Origin: Streptomyces sp. NRRL WC-3742
GTDB lineage: Bacteria > Actinomycetota > Actinomycetes > Streptomycetales > Streptomycetaceae
Direction of reading: 5' to 3'
NCBI RefSeq assembly: GCF_000720635.1
Contig: NZ_JOCF01000015.1
Location: 1-64,000, forward strand
DNA: 64,000 nt
Shown: positions 1-9,517 of the stretch, in pieces
Layout of the letters: every line of letters starts with the position of its first letter
Position numbering within the stretch: position 1 is the first letter of the stretch
Program-made: the position numbers and the translations under genes
The notes under the pieces: model-generated
Seen by the model: only the letters and a program-made list of their open reading frames with translations
Database searches by the model: none
Told to the model about the DNA's origin: nothing

Positions 1-2
1 CA

Positions 3-1628
3 CCGCAGTCGGCGACAACACCGCACTCCCCGACGAGCCAGGCGACCAAGGAGACGCTGGAGGACTACACCCTCCGTTTCGCGCCCCGCAGCTACCGTCG
101 CTGGACCCCCATGGTCGTGGCCACCACGGCACTCGGCGGCATCGCCTACATGGCCGACTTCTCGATCGGCGCAGGCATCGGGCTCGCCCACGGCACCGGC
201 AACGCGCTGGTCGCGATCGCCGTCGCGGCCGTGGTCATCTTCGTCACCGGCTTCCCCCTCGCCTACTACGGCGCCCGCTACAACATCGACCTCGACCTGA
301 TCACCCGCGGCTCCGGCTTCGGCTACTACGGCTCGGTCCTCACCAGCGTCATCTTCGCCAGCTTCACCTTCATCTTCTTCGCCCTCGAAGGCTCGATCAT
401 GGCCCAGGGGCTGAAGCTGGGCCTCCACCTCCCCCTGTGGCTCGGGTACCTGGTCTCCACCCTGATCGTGTTCCCGCTGGTGATCTACGGCATGAAGGCA
501 CTCAGCAAGCTCCAGGTGTGGACCACCCCGGTCTGGCTGCTGCTGATGGTCGCCCCGCTCGTCTACCTGATCGCCCAGGACCCCGGCACGGTCGACCGCT
601 TCCTCGGCTACGCCGGCACGGACGGCGACGGCGGCATCAACACCGCGTCGGTGCTGCTCGGCGCGGGCGTGTGCCTGTCCCTCATCGCGCAGATCGGCGA
701 GCAGATCGACTACCTGCGCTTCATGCCGCCCAGGACCGAGGCCAACAAGCGCACCTGGTGGACCGCCGTCGTCATGGCCGGCCCGGGCTGGGTCGTGCTC
801 GGCGCGCTGAAGCAGGCCATCGGCGTCTTCCTCGCCGTCTACATCCTCGCCAAGGTCGGACCGTCCGTCGCGACCGAGCCGATCCAGCAGTTCCGCGCCG
901 CGTTCGACGCGATGATGCCGTCCTGGATGGTGGTCCCGCTCGCCCTCGCCCTGGTCGTCATCAGCCAGATCAAGATCAACGTGACGAACGCCTACTCCGG
1001 CTCCCTCGCCTGGACGAACTCCTTCACCCGTGTCACCAGGCACTACCCGGGCCGCACGGTCTTCGTCCTGGTGAACCTCGGCTTCGCGCTCGTCCTGATG
1101 GAAGCCGACATGTTCAGCTTCCTCAACAGCATCCTGGGCTTCTACTCGAACTGCGCCATCGCCTGGGTCGTCACCGTGGCCACCGACATCGGCGTCAACA
1201 AGTACCTGCTCAAGATCTCCCCGCTCCAGCCGGAGTTCCGCCGGGGCATGCTGCACGCGGTGAACCCGGTCGGCGTGGTCGCCTTCGTCGCGGCCTCGGG
1301 CCTGTCCATCGGCATGTACTTCCACGCGCTCGGCGACACCCTCCAGCCGTACTCCCCCGTCGCCGCCGCCGTCATCGCCTTCGTCCTCACACCCCTGATG
1401 GCCGTGGTCACCAAGGGCAGGTACTACCTGCGCCGCACCGACGACGGCATCGACGAGCCGCTTCTGGACCCCGACGGCAACCCCAGCGCGGTCACCCTCG
1501 ACTGCCACGTCTGCCACCAGCCCTACGAGCGGCCCGATCTGGCCGCCTGCGCCACGCACGACGCGGTGGTCTGCTCCCTGTGCCTGAGCACCGACAAGGT
1601 CGGCGACCACCTCCTGCCCGCCGCCTGA
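3..1628 (+). CDS. NCS1-family purine/cytosine permease-like transporter (5' partial)
   Basis: Integral membrane transporter of the nucleobase-cation-symport-1 family, expected to bring a small nitrogen compound into the cell. The reading frame is open from position 3 to the stop, so the true start lies left of the window; an ATG at 111 is internal, because the codons before it (35-107) already encode the family's usual N-terminus (ETLEDYTLRFAP...YRRW). About twelve hydrophobic segments follow. After the last helix the protein has a hydrophilic tail of about 65 residues ending in a CxxC...CxxH...CxxC pattern (CHVCH at about 1504-1518, CAT H, CSLC), which resembles a small zinc site and is not a usual part of NCS1 carriers. 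Urea carboxylase begins 95 bases downstream, so the likely cargo is urea, allantoin, guanidine or a related compound; the sequence does not decide among them. Confidence 0.8.
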   Translation, partial: PQSATTPHSPTSQATKETLEDYTLRFAPRSYRRWTPMVVATTALGGIAYMADFSIGAGIGLAHGTGNALVAIAVAAVVIFVTGFPLAYYGARYNIDLDLITRGSGFGYYGSVLTSVIFASFTFIFFALEGSIMAQGLKLGLHLPLWLGYLVSTLIVFPLVIYGMKALSKLQVWTTPVWLLLMVAPLVYLIAQDPGTVDRFLGYAGTDGDGGINTASVLLGAGVCLSLIAQIGEQIDYLRFMPPRTEANKRTWWTAVVMAGPGWVVLGALKQAIGVFLAVYILAKVGPSVATEPIQQFRAAFDAMMPSWMVVPLALALVVISQIKINVTNAYSGSLAWTNSFTRVTRHYPGRTVFVLVNLGFALVLMEADMFSFLNSILGFYSNCAIAWVVTVATDIGVNKYLLKISPLQPEFRRGMLHAVNPVGVVAFVAASGLSIGMYFHALGDTLQPYSPVAAAVIAFVLTPLMAVVTKGRYYLRRTDDGIDEPLLDPDGNPSAVTLDCHVCHQPYERPDLAACATHDAVVCSLCLSTDKVGDHLLPAA

Positions 1629-1723
1629 CCCCCCTCGCCACCGGTGCCGCGGGAAGCGTCGCCGAGTTCCCGCGGCACGGACCGCCTTCCGCGGCACGGC
1701 CCGCTCTCTGAGGAGCTGACATC

Positions 1724-4700
1724 GTGTTCGACACCCTGCTGGTCGCCAACCGCGGCGAGATCGCCTGCCGCATCATCCGCTCGGCATCCGCACTCGGCCT
1801 GCGGACCGTGGCGGTGTACTCCGACGCCGACCGCGCCGCACCGCACGTGCGGATGGCCGACACTGCGGTACGCCTGGGCCCGGCGCCCGCCGCCGAGAGC
1901 TATCTGCGAGCGGACCTGGTCCTGGCCGCCGCCCGCGAGACGGGCGCCGGGGCGATCCATCCCGGGTACGGCTTCCTCTCCGAGAACGCCGCGTTCGCCG
2001 CCGAGGTGGAGGCGGCGGGCCTGGCCTTCGTCGGCCCGACGCCCCGCCAACTGGAGGTCTTCGGCGCCAAGCACACCGCCCGCGCCGCGGCCGAGGCAGC
2101 CGGGGTCCCCCTGCTGGCCGGTACCGGGCTCCTCCCGGACCTGGCCGAGGCCCTGCGGGCCGCCGAGGACATCGGCTACCCGGTGATGCTCAAAGCGACG
2201 GGCGGCGGAGGCGGCATCGGCATGCGGGCCTGCGCCGATCCGGAGGAACTGCGCTCGGCGTACGCCCAGGTCACCCGCCTCGCCCGGGGCAACTTCGGCG
2301 ACGGCGGGGTCTTCCTGGAGCGGTACGTCTCCCGCGCCCGCCATGTCGAGGTGCAGGTGTTCGGCGACGGCACCGGCCGGGTCGTCAGCCTCGGCGACCG
2401 GGACTGCTCCCTCCAGCGCCGCCACCAGAAGGTCCTGGAGGAGGCCCCCGCCCCCGGCCTCCCGCCCGCGCTCCGCGAGGAACTGCACCGCAGCGCGCGG
2501 GAGTTGTGCGCCACGGTCGGCTACCGCTCCGCCGGCACCGTGGAGTTCGTCTACGACGCCGACCGCGAGGAAGCCGCCTTCCTCGAGGTCAACACCCGCC
2601 TCCAGGTCGAGCACCCGGTCACCGAGGAGATCACCGGCGTCGACCTGGTCGGCTGGATGCTGCGCCTGGCCCGCGGCGACAAGGACGTCCTCGACGGCAT
2701 CGGCCCCGACGGCCCGCCCACCCGCGGGCACGCCGTCGAGGCGCGCGTCTACGCCGAGGACCCGGGCCAGGACCACCGCCCCAGCGCCGGCCTGCTCACC
2801 CGCGTCCAACTCCCCAGCGGCGTGAGGGTGGACGGCTGGGCCGAGACCGGCCAGGAGATCTCCACCGCCTACGACCCGATGCTCGCCAAGGTCATCGCCA
2901 CCGGCCGCGACCGCGACGAGGCGTTCGCCAGACTGGCCCAGGCGCTGGAGGAGACCCGGATCGACGGTGTGGAGACCAACCTCGGTCTCCTGCGCGCCGC
3001 CTGCGGCGCGCAGGAGGTCACGGCCGCCCGGCACACCACGGGCACCCTCGCCTCCGTCACCGACGCGCGCCCCCGCATCGACGTCGTACGCGGCGGCACC
3101 CTGACCACCGTCCAGGACTGGCCCGGCCGCACCGGCTACTGGGAGGTCGGCATCCCGCCCAGCGGCCCGATGGACGACCTCTCCTTCCGCCTGGGCAACA
3201 CCGCCGTGGGCAACCCGGAGGGCGCCCCCGGCCTGGAGTGCACCCTGGAGGGCCCGGCCCTGCGCTTCTCGCACCCGGCGGTCGTCTGTGTCACCGGCGC
3301 CCCGGCCCACGTCACCGTCGACGGCACGCCCGCCGCCCAGTGGGAGCCCTTCGACCTGCCCGCCGGAGCCCTGCTGGAGGTCGGAACCGCAACGGGCCCG
3401 GGCATGCGCACCTACGTCCTCATCCGCGGTGGCCTCGACCTGCCCGGCTATCTCGGCAGCGCCGCCACCTTCACCCTCGGCGGCTTCGGCGGCCACGCCG
3501 GACGCGCCCTGCGCACCGGCGACGTCCTCCGCCCGCTCGTACCCGCCCCCGGATCGCCGGCACCGGACTCCGTACCGTCCACCGAACGCCCGCACTTCAC
3601 CACCCACTGGCGGATCGCGGTCAGCGAGGGCCCGCATCCCGCCCCCGACTTCCTCACCCCGCGCGGCCTCGGGACGATGTACTCGGCCGAGTGGAAGGTC
3701 TCCGCCCAGTCCGCCCGCACCGGCGTACGACTCGTCGGCCCCCGGCCCGAGTGGGCCCGCCCCGACGGCGGCGAGGCCGGGCTGCACCCCTCCAACGTCC
3801 ACGACACCGCGTACTCCGTCGGCGCCGTCAACCTCACCGGCGACACCCCCGCGATCCTCGGCCCCGACGGCCCCAGCCTCGGCGGCTTCGCCTGTCCGGT
3901 CACCGTCGTCGCCGCCGAACGCTGGAAGACGGGCCAGCTGCGCCCCGGCGACACCGTACGCTTCGTCCCCGTCACGGAGTCCCGCGCGGACGACCTGCGC
4001 CGCTCGCCCACCCTGCTCACCCTCCCCACCGAGGGCCCGGACCCCGACCAGGGCGTGCTCGCCCGGCGGCCCGCCACCACCACCACCCCCGAGGTCGTCT
4101 ACCGGCGCGGCGCGGACGACAACATCCTCGTCGAGTACGGCCCGATGACCCTGGACCTCGCCCTGCGGATGCGGGTGCACGCCCTGGCCCAGCACCTCGC
4201 CGCCCACCGCCCCGCCGGCCTCGTCGACATCACCCCCGGCGTCCGCTCCCTCCACCTGCACACCGACCCCGACACCCTCCCCCTGCGCACCCTGCTCGGC
4301 GCCCTCCAGGAGGCCGAGGACCAGCTCCCCGCCGCCGACGGACTGACCGTGCCCAGCCGGGAGGTCCACCTCCCCCTGTCCTGGGACGACCCGACCGTGG
4401 ACGAAGCCATCTCCCGCTACCTCACCTCGGTGCGCGACGACGCCCCCTGGAACCCGTCGAACATCGAGTTCATCCGCCGGATCAACGGTCTGGACTCGGT
4501 GGACGACGTCCGCCGGATCGTCTTCGACGCCCAGTACCTCGTCCTCGGCCTCGGCGACGTCTACCTGGGCGCCCCCGCCGCCACCCCGGTCGACCCCCGC
4601 CACCGGCTGGTCACCACCAAGTACAACCCGGCGCGCACCTGGACCGCCGAGGCAGGCGTCGGCATCGGCGGCTCCTACCTCTGCGTCTACGGCATGGAGA

Positions 4701-5314
4701 GCCCCGGCGGATACCAGCTCATCGGCCGCACGGTCCCCATCTGGGGCGGCCTGCGCCCCGGCCGTTCCTTCTCGGACGGCATCCCCTGGCTGCTGCGCTT
4801 CTTCGACCGCATCGTCTGGCACCCCGTCTCCCCCGCCGAACTCCTCGACATCCGGGCCGACCTGGCCTCCGGACGGGGACAACTCGACATCAGGCCCGGC
4901 ACGTTCTCCCTCGGCGACCACGAACGTTTCCTGCACCGGAACGCCGACAGCATCGCCGCCTTCCGCACCCGCCAGGCCGCGGCCTTCGCCGCCGAACGAC
5001 AGGCGTGGGAAGCGGCGGGCGAACTCACCGAACGGGCCGAGGCCGCCCCCGTGGCGTCCGCCGGGCCCGTCTCCCTGCCCCCCGGCGGCAGCCTGGTCGA
5101 CGCCCCGCTCAGCTCCAGCGTGTGGAAGGTGACCGCCGAACCCGGGACCCGCGTCGAGGCCGGACAGCCGCTCGTCGTCCTGGAGGCCATGAAGATGGAG
5201 GTCGTCGTCCGTGCCCCGGCCGACGGCGTCGTCGCCGACGTCCTCGTCTCCCCCGGCCAGCAGATCGACGCCGGCACACCGTTGGCCGTCATCCTCCGAG
5301 AGGAAGCAGCATGA
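1724..5314 (+). CDS. uca: Urea carboxylase (biotin-dependent; guanidine carboxylase possible)
   Basis: Carboxylates urea to allophanate using ATP, bicarbonate and biotin in the cytoplasm. The 1196-residue order is that of bacterial urea carboxylase: biotin carboxylase domain at about 1-450 (glycine-rich ATP loop TGGGGGIGM, later EVNTRLQVEHPVTE), AHS2/KipA-like domain at about 455-760 (PPSGPMDDL), AHS1/KipI-like domain at about 785-1010 (NILVEYGPMTLDL), and a C-terminal biotinyl domain with the acceptor lysine in EAMKME near residue 1155. The start is a GTG giving MFDTLLVANRGEIA, the standard N-terminus; a GAGGAG-type ribosome site precedes it. Its stop overlaps the next gene's ATG by four bases. 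Some homologues act on guanidine rather than urea. No carboxyguanidine deiminase genes are visible here, which mildly favours urea, but they could lie left of the window. Confidence 0.93.
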   Translation: MFDTLLVANRGEIACRIIRSASALGLRTVAVYSDADRAAPHVRMADTAVRLGPAPAAESYLRADLVLAAARETGAGAIHPGYGFLSENAAFAAEVEAAGLAFVGPTPRQLEVFGAKHTARAAAEAAGVPLLAGTGLLPDLAEALRAAEDIGYPVMLKATGGGGGIGMRACADPEELRSAYAQVTRLARGNFGDGGVFLERYVSRARHVEVQVFGDGTGRVVSLGDRDCSLQRRHQKVLEEAPAPGLPPALREELHRSARELCATVGYRSAGTVEFVYDADREEAAFLEVNTRLQVEHPVTEEITGVDLVGWMLRLARGDKDVLDGIGPDGPPTRGHAVEARVYAEDPGQDHRPSAGLLTRVQLPSGVRVDGWAETGQEISTAYDPMLAKVIATGRDRDEAFARLAQALEETRIDGVETNLGLLRAACGAQEVTAARHTTGTLASVTDARPRIDVVRGGTLTTVQDWPGRTGYWEVGIPPSGPMDDLSFRLGNTAVGNPEGAPGLECTLEGPALRFSHPAVVCVTGAPAHVTVDGTPAAQWEPFDLPAGALLEVGTATGPGMRTYVLIRGGLDLPGYLGSAATFTLGGFGGHAGRALRTGDVLRPLVPAPGSPAPDSVPSTERPHFTTHWRIAVSEGPHPAPDFLTPRGLGTMYSAEWKVSAQSARTGVRLVGPRPEWARPDGGEAGLHPSNVHDTAYSVGAVNLTGDTPAILGPDGPSLGGFACPVTVVAAERWKTGQLRPGDTVRFVPVTESRADDLRRSPTLLTLPTEGPDPDQGVLARRPATTTTPEVVYRRGADDNILVEYGPMTLDLALRMRVHALAQHLAAHRPAGLVDITPGVRSLHLHTDPDTLPLRTLLGALQEAEDQLPAADGLTVPSREVHLPLSWDDPTVDEAISRYLTSVRDDAPWNPSNIEFIRRINGLDSVDDVRRIVFDAQYLVLGLGDVYLGAPAATPVDPRHRLVTTKYNPARTWTAEAGVGIGGSYLCVYGMESPGGYQLIGRTVPIWGGLRPGRSFSDGIPWLLRFFDRIVWHPVSPAELLDIRADLASGRGQLDIRPGTFSLGDHERFLHRNADSIAAFRTRQAAAFAAERQAWEAAGELTERAEAAPVASAGPVSLPPGGSLVDAPLSSSVWKVTAEPGTRVEAGQPLVVLEAMKMEVVVRAPADGVVADVLVSPGQQIDAGTPLAVILREEAA

Positions 5315-7032
5315 ACCAGTCCCCCACCGACCCCGTGACAGCCGAGGAGCGGCTCGCCGCCGCCTACGAGCGGATCGACAAGGCCGAACGGCCGGAGATC
5401 TGGATCACCCTGCGCCCCTACGAGGACGCCCTGGCCGAGGCCCGCGCCCTCGACGCCCGCGTGGCGGGCGGAGAGGTCCTGCCGCTCGCCGGTCGTCTCC
5501 TCGCCGTCAAGGACAACATCGACGTCGCGGGCCTGCCCACCACCGCCGCCTGCCCCGCCTACGGCTACCGTCCGCAGGTCTCGGCCACGGCCGTACAGCG
5601 GCTGACGGACGCCGGCGCGCTCGTGCTCGGCAAGACGAACATGGACCAGTTCGCCACCGGCCTGGTCGGCACCCGCAGCCCGTACGGACCCGTCCGCAGC
5701 GCGGGCGATCCGGAGAAGATCTCCGGCGGCTCCAGCTCGGGCTCCGCCGTCGCCGTGGCCCTGGGCATCGCGGACCTCGCACTGGGCACGGACACGGCCG
5801 GCTCGGGCCGGGTACCGGCCGCGTTCAACGACATCGTCGGCATCAAGCCCACCCTCGGCCTGGTTCCCAACACCGGCGTCGTCCCCGCCGCCCGTCCCTA
5901 CGACTCCGTCACCGTCTTCGCCCGCACCCTCACCGAGGCCCAGCAGGCGCTGACCGTCATGATCGGTCCGGACGAGGCCGACCCGCGCAGCCGGACCTGG
6001 CCCGACGCCGTACGGCTGGCGGCACCGGAGCGGCCCCGGATCGCCCTTCCCCGCGAGGAGGACCTCGCACCGCTCTCCGAGGAAGCCCGAGCCGCCTTCC
6101 ACGCGGCTGCCGGACGGCTTCGGGAAACCGGCGCCGAAACCGTGGTCACCGACGTGTCGCCGCTGCTGGAGGCCGCCCGGCTGCTCTACGACGGCGCCCT
6201 GGTCGCCGAACGCTACGCCGCCGTCGGCGAGTTCCTCGCGCGCGACCCCGAGGCCGACCCCGTCGTCGCCGGCATCATCCTCGCCGCGGGCACCCTGCCC
6301 GCCCACGCCCTCGCCGCCGACCAGGAACGCCTCGACCACTTCAGGGCGGCCGCCGCCCGGCTGCTGTCCGGCCTCGACGCCCTGCTCCTGCCCACCACCA
6401 CCGAACACCCCACCATCGCCGCCGTCCAGGCCGACCCGGTCGGCATCAACAAGCGCCTGGGCACCTACACCAACTTCGTCAACCTGCTCGACCTGGCCGC
6501 CGTGGCCGTTCCGGCCGGCGAGGCCGACGGCAGCCCCTTCGGCGTCAGCATCATCACCCGGGCCTTCGACGACCAGACGGGCCTCGACCTCGCCGCCCGC
6601 CTCCTCGAGGAGAACGGTGATGCTCCGACTCCCCTTCCCGACACCGGAGTCGACCTCGCCGTCTTCGGCGCCCACCGGCACGGCCAGCCCCTCAACCACC
6701 AGCTCACCGGGCTCGGCGCCCGCTACGCCGGCCCGGTGCGAACCGCCCCCGCCTACCGGCTGACCGCCCTGGCCACCGAACCTCCCAAACCGGGCCTCAT
6801 CCACGTGGGGCCCGGCAACGGCGGCACGATCAGCGGCGAACGCTGGACCCTCTCACCGGCCGCCCTCGGCCGCTTCCTCGCCGACCTGCCCGCACCGATG
6901 TCCCTCGGCCGCATCCAACTCGACGACGGCTCCTGGGTCTTGGGATTCCAGTGCGATCCGCACAGCGCGGCCTCGGGAACCGACATCACCCACTACGGGG
7001 ACTGGCTCACCTACCTGGCCGCGAAGCCGTAG
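5311..7032 (+). CDS. Allophanate hydrolase
   Basis: Hydrolyses allophanate made by urea carboxylase to ammonia and carbon dioxide. The ATG at 5311 sits in an ATGA overlap with the urea carboxylase stop, so the pair is translationally coupled; the product is 573 residues. The N-terminal 440 residues are an amidase-signature domain: the catalytic lysine lies in AVKDNID, the cis-serine and nucleophile serine in GGSSSGSAVAVALG and TDTAGSGRVPA, followed by IVGIKPT. The C-terminal 130 residues match the extra domain of AtzF-type allophanate hydrolases (MSLGRIQLDDGSWVLGFQCD). The last 22 bases overlap tail-to-tail with the metal ATPase gene on the other strand, which leaves no room for a conventional terminator. 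Confidence 0.93.
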   Translation: MNQSPTDPVTAEERLAAAYERIDKAERPEIWITLRPYEDALAEARALDARVAGGEVLPLAGRLLAVKDNIDVAGLPTTAACPAYGYRPQVSATAVQRLTDAGALVLGKTNMDQFATGLVGTRSPYGPVRSAGDPEKISGGSSSGSAVAVALGIADLALGTDTAGSGRVPAAFNDIVGIKPTLGLVPNTGVVPAARPYDSVTVFARTLTEAQQALTVMIGPDEADPRSRTWPDAVRLAAPERPRIALPREEDLAPLSEEARAAFHAAAGRLRETGAETVVTDVSPLLEAARLLYDGALVAERYAAVGEFLARDPEADPVVAGIILAAGTLPAHALAADQERLDHFRAAAARLLSGLDALLLPTTTEHPTIAAVQADPVGINKRLGTYTNFVNLLDLAAVAVPAGEADGSPFGVSIITRAFDDQTGLDLAARLLEENGDAPTPLPDTGVDLAVFGAHRHGQPLNHQLTGLGARYAGPVRTAPAYRLTALATEPPKPGLIHVGPGNGGTISGERWTLSPAALGRFLADLPAPMSLGRIQLDDGSWVLGFQCDPHSAASGTDITHYGDWLTYLAAKP

Positions 7033-9017
7033 GGGCCCGCCCCGTCCTGCCGGGCCCGGGTCCAGGCGGCCTCGCGCAGGAGGCGCAGGCCGTTGAGGCC
7101 GACGATCACCGTGGAGCCCTCGTGGCCGAGGACGCCGAGCGGGAGCGGGAGGGTGGCGACCAGGTCCCAGACGACCAGGACGGAGATGAACACCGAGGCG
7201 ATCACCAGGTTCTGCACCACGAGGGAGCGGGCGCGGCGCGAGAGGGCCACCACGGCGGGGACGGTGGCGAGTTCGTCGCGCACGACGACCGCGTCGGCGG
7301 TCTCCAGGGCGAGGTCGGAGCCGGCCCGGCCCATGGCGATGCCGGTGTGGGCGGCGGCGAGGGCGGGGGCGTCGTTGACGCCGTCGCCGATGACGAGCGT
7401 TCTGCGTCCGGCCGCCTCCTGCTCGCGGACGGCGGCCACCTTGTCCTGGGGCAGCAGAGCGGCCCGGACGTCGGTGATGCCGACCTCGGCGGCGAGGCGG
7501 GCGGCGGCGCGGGGGTTGTCGCCGGTGACGAGCACCGGGGTGCGGCCGGTGAGGGCGGTCAGGGCGGTGACGGTGGAGGCGGCGTCGGGGCGCAGCCGGT
7601 CGGCGATGCCGAGCACGCCGACGGGGACGCCGTCGGCCTCGACGAGGACGGCGGTGCGGCCGGCCTCCTCGAGTTCGGCCGCGAGGACGGCGGCGTAGGC
7701 GCTGGCGGGGTCGGTGCGGCCGCTGATCATCCGGGCCGGTGCGCCGAGGGCGAGGATGCGGCCGCCGGCGGCGGCGGTGATGCCGGCGCCGGGGGTGGAG
7801 GCGAAGTCCTCGGCGGGCGGCAGGGTGAGGCCCCGGGTGCGGGCGGCGTCGACGACGGCGCGGGCGATGGGGTGTTCGCTGGGGTGTTCGGCGGCGGCGG
7901 CGAGGGTGAGGAGGTCGTCCTCGGTGAGGCCGGAGCCGGCGAGGGGGCGCAGGTCGGTGAGGCGGGGGGTGCCTTCGGTGAGGGTGCCGGTCTTGTCGAG
8001 GGCGACGGCGTCGACCTGGCCGAGGCGTTCCATGACGACGGCGGACTTGACGAGGACTCCGTGGCGGCCGGCGTTGGCGATGGCGGAGAGCAGCGGCGGC
8101 ATGGTGGCCAGGACGACGGCGCACGGGGAGGCGACGATCATGAAGGTCATCGCCCGCAGCAGGGAGCCGGTCAGGGCGGCGCCGAAGGCGAGCGGGACCG
8201 CGAAGACGGCGAGGGTGGCGGCGACCATGCCGAGCGAGTAGCGCTGTTCGACCTTCTCGATGAACAGCTGGGTGGGGGCCTTGGTCTCCGACGCCTCCTC
8301 GACCATCCTGACGATCCGGGCGATGACGGAGTCGGAGGCGTCCCGCTCGACGGTGACGCGCAGGGCGCCGGTGCCGTTGAGGGTGCCGGCGAAGACCTCG
8401 TCGCCGGGCTGCTTGGCGACGGGCAGCGGCTCGCCGGTGATGGTGGCCTGGTCGACCTCGCTCGCGCCGTCCGCCACGCGTCCGTCCGCGCCGATCCGCT
8501 CCCCCGGGCGGACCAGCACGGTGTCCCCGACGGCGAGTGCGGCAGTGGCGACGGTCTCCTCGGCGCCGCCGGGCAGCAGCCGGGTGGCGGTGGCCGGGGC
8601 GAGGTCGAGCAGGCCCCGGACGGAGTCGGCGGTACGGGCGGTGGCGAGGGCCTCGAGGGCTCCGGAGGTGGCGAAGATGACGATCAGCAGGGCGCCGTCC
8701 ATGACCTGGCCGACGGCGGCGGCGCCGAGGGCGGCGACGATCATCAGCAGGTCGACGTCGAGGGTCTTCTCCCGCAGGGCCCGCAGCCCGGCCCAGGCGG
8801 GCTCCCAGCCGCCGGTGGCGTAGGCGAGGGCGTGGAGCGGGCCCCAGGCCCAGGCCGGGGCGCCGGTGAGCTGCAGCGGCAGGGCGGTCAGGAACAGCGC
8901 GGTGGCCGCGGCGGCCCAGCGGGCCTCGGGCAGGGCGAACACCCGGGTGCGCCGCTTCGGGGCGGCGTCGGCGGGGGCGGCGACCGGCGCGGGGCGCTCG
9001 ATCAGGGTGGAGGACAT
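7011..9017 (-). CDS. P1B-4-type metal-efflux ATPase (CtpJ/CoaT-like, Co/Ni)
   Basis: Membrane ATPase that pumps divalent transition metals out of the cell. The 668-residue protein starting at the ATG at 9017 shows the TGEP actuator motif, SPCAVVL in the metal-binding helix, the phosphorylation site DKTGTLT, GDGVNDAPALA, and HEGSTVIVGLNGLRLL in the last helices. SPC plus HEG[GS]T is the signature of the P1B-4 class, which handles Co, Ni and sometimes Fe rather than Zn/Cd/Cu. There is no N-terminal metal-binding domain. A longer open frame reaches 9077, but the 9017 start has the usual hydrophilic N-terminus and keeps the divergent promoter free. It is divergent from the NmtR-like gene, matching the nmtR-ctpJ pair of Mycobacterium. 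Confidence 0.9.
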   Translation of the reverse strand: MSSTLIERPAPVAAPADAAPKRRTRVFALPEARWAAAATALFLTALPLQLTGAPAWAWGPLHALAYATGGWEPAWAGLRALREKTLDVDLLMIVAALGAAAVGQVMDGALLIVIFATSGALEALATARTADSVRGLLDLAPATATRLLPGGAEETVATAALAVGDTVLVRPGERIGADGRVADGASEVDQATITGEPLPVAKQPGDEVFAGTLNGTGALRVTVERDASDSVIARIVRMVEEASETKAPTQLFIEKVEQRYSLGMVAATLAVFAVPLAFGAALTGSLLRAMTFMIVASPCAVVLATMPPLLSAIANAGRHGVLVKSAVVMERLGQVDAVALDKTGTLTEGTPRLTDLRPLAGSGLTEDDLLTLAAAAEHPSEHPIARAVVDAARTRGLTLPPAEDFASTPGAGITAAAGGRILALGAPARMISGRTDPASAYAAVLAAELEEAGRTAVLVEADGVPVGVLGIADRLRPDAASTVTALTALTGRTPVLVTGDNPRAAARLAAEVGITDVRAALLPQDKVAAVREQEAAGRRTLVIGDGVNDAPALAAAHTGIAMGRAGSDLALETADAVVVRDELATVPAVVALSRRARSLVVQNLVIASVFISVLVVWDLVATLPLPLGVLGHEGSTVIVGLNGLRLLREAAWTRARQDGAGPYGFAAR

Positions 9018-9062
9018 GCGGGAGGGGACCCTTCGAGGAGCACAGGGCGGGCGACCGAACCC

Positions 9063-9109
9063 ACAATACAGGAACATATGAACAGTCCTTCATTCATGCT
9101 CTGTAGGAT
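9063..9109. promoter_or_regulatory. Divergent promoter with NmtR/SmtB-type operator
   Basis: The inverted repeat TGAACAGTCCTTCA (9079-9092; TGAA-N6-TTCA core with further A/T flanks) has the layout of SmtB/ArsR-family 12-2-12 operators. On the plus strand TAGGAT (9104-9109) can serve as a -10 box seven bases before the ATG at 9116, so the repressor mRNA is probably leaderless. On the minus strand TATTGT (9063-9068 read in reverse) can be the -10 of the ATPase. The operator lies between the two -10 boxes, so one bound repressor could block both genes. Promoter boxes are inferred by eye. Confidence 0.6.
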
Positions 9110-9115
9110 GGTCGC

Positions 9116-9517
9116 ATGGGTCATGGAGCAGCGCCGCCGAACAACGCCGTCCCGCACACGCGTCTGGACGCCGCCGGCGCCGCCCGTGTGGCCACCACCC
9201 TCCAGGCCCTGGCCACCCCCTCCCGCCTGCTGATCCTCTCCCGCCTGCGCGAAGGCCCCTGCGCCGCCACCGAACTGGCCGCCGAGGTCGGCATGGAGCA
9301 GTCCGCCTGCTCCCACCAGCTGCGCCTGCTGCGCAACCTCGGCCTCGTCGTCGGCCGCCGCAACGGCCGCTCGGTCGTCTACGCGCTGTACGACAACCAT
9401 GTCGCCGCGCTGCTCGACCAGGCCGTCTACCACATCGACCACCTGCGCCTCGGCCTCAGCGACGCCGCCGAGGGCGCGGAGGCCGGGGACGAGCCCGAGG
9501 CCGAAGCGGCTCGTTAG
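9116..9517 (+). CDS. nmtR: NmtR-like ArsR/SmtB-family Ni/Co-sensing repressor
   Basis: Small 133-residue winged-helix repressor that should release DNA when it binds nickel or cobalt. Residues 25-85 form the helix-turn-helix (ALATPSRLLILSRLREG, then MEQSACSHQLRLLRNLGLV). The last helix carries DNHVAALLDQAVYHIDH, which is the alpha-5 metal site D-x-H ... H-x-x-H of CzrA/NmtR. The protein also starts MGHG; the N-terminal Gly-His-Gly of Mycobacterium tuberculosis NmtR contributes ligands for Ni/Co. Together with the divergent P1B-4 ATPase this supports Ni/Co sensing rather than zinc. The ATG at 9116 appears to be leaderless. Its stop overlaps the flavoprotein gene on the opposite strand by four bases. 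Confidence 0.9.
   Translation: MGHGAAPPNNAVPHTRLDAAGAARVATTLQALATPSRLLILSRLREGPCAATELAAEVGMEQSACSHQLRLLRNLGLVVGRRNGRSVVYALYDNHVAALLDQAVYHIDHLRLGLSDAAEGAEAGDEPEAEAAR

Noticed and set aside
1523..4936. Very long minus-strand open frame opposite urea carboxylase
   Set aside because: It is a GC-bias shadow: low-complexity Gly/Ala/Val/Asp composition and no family motif, while the plus strand encodes a clear multidomain enzyme. The same applies to other long antisense frames in the window.
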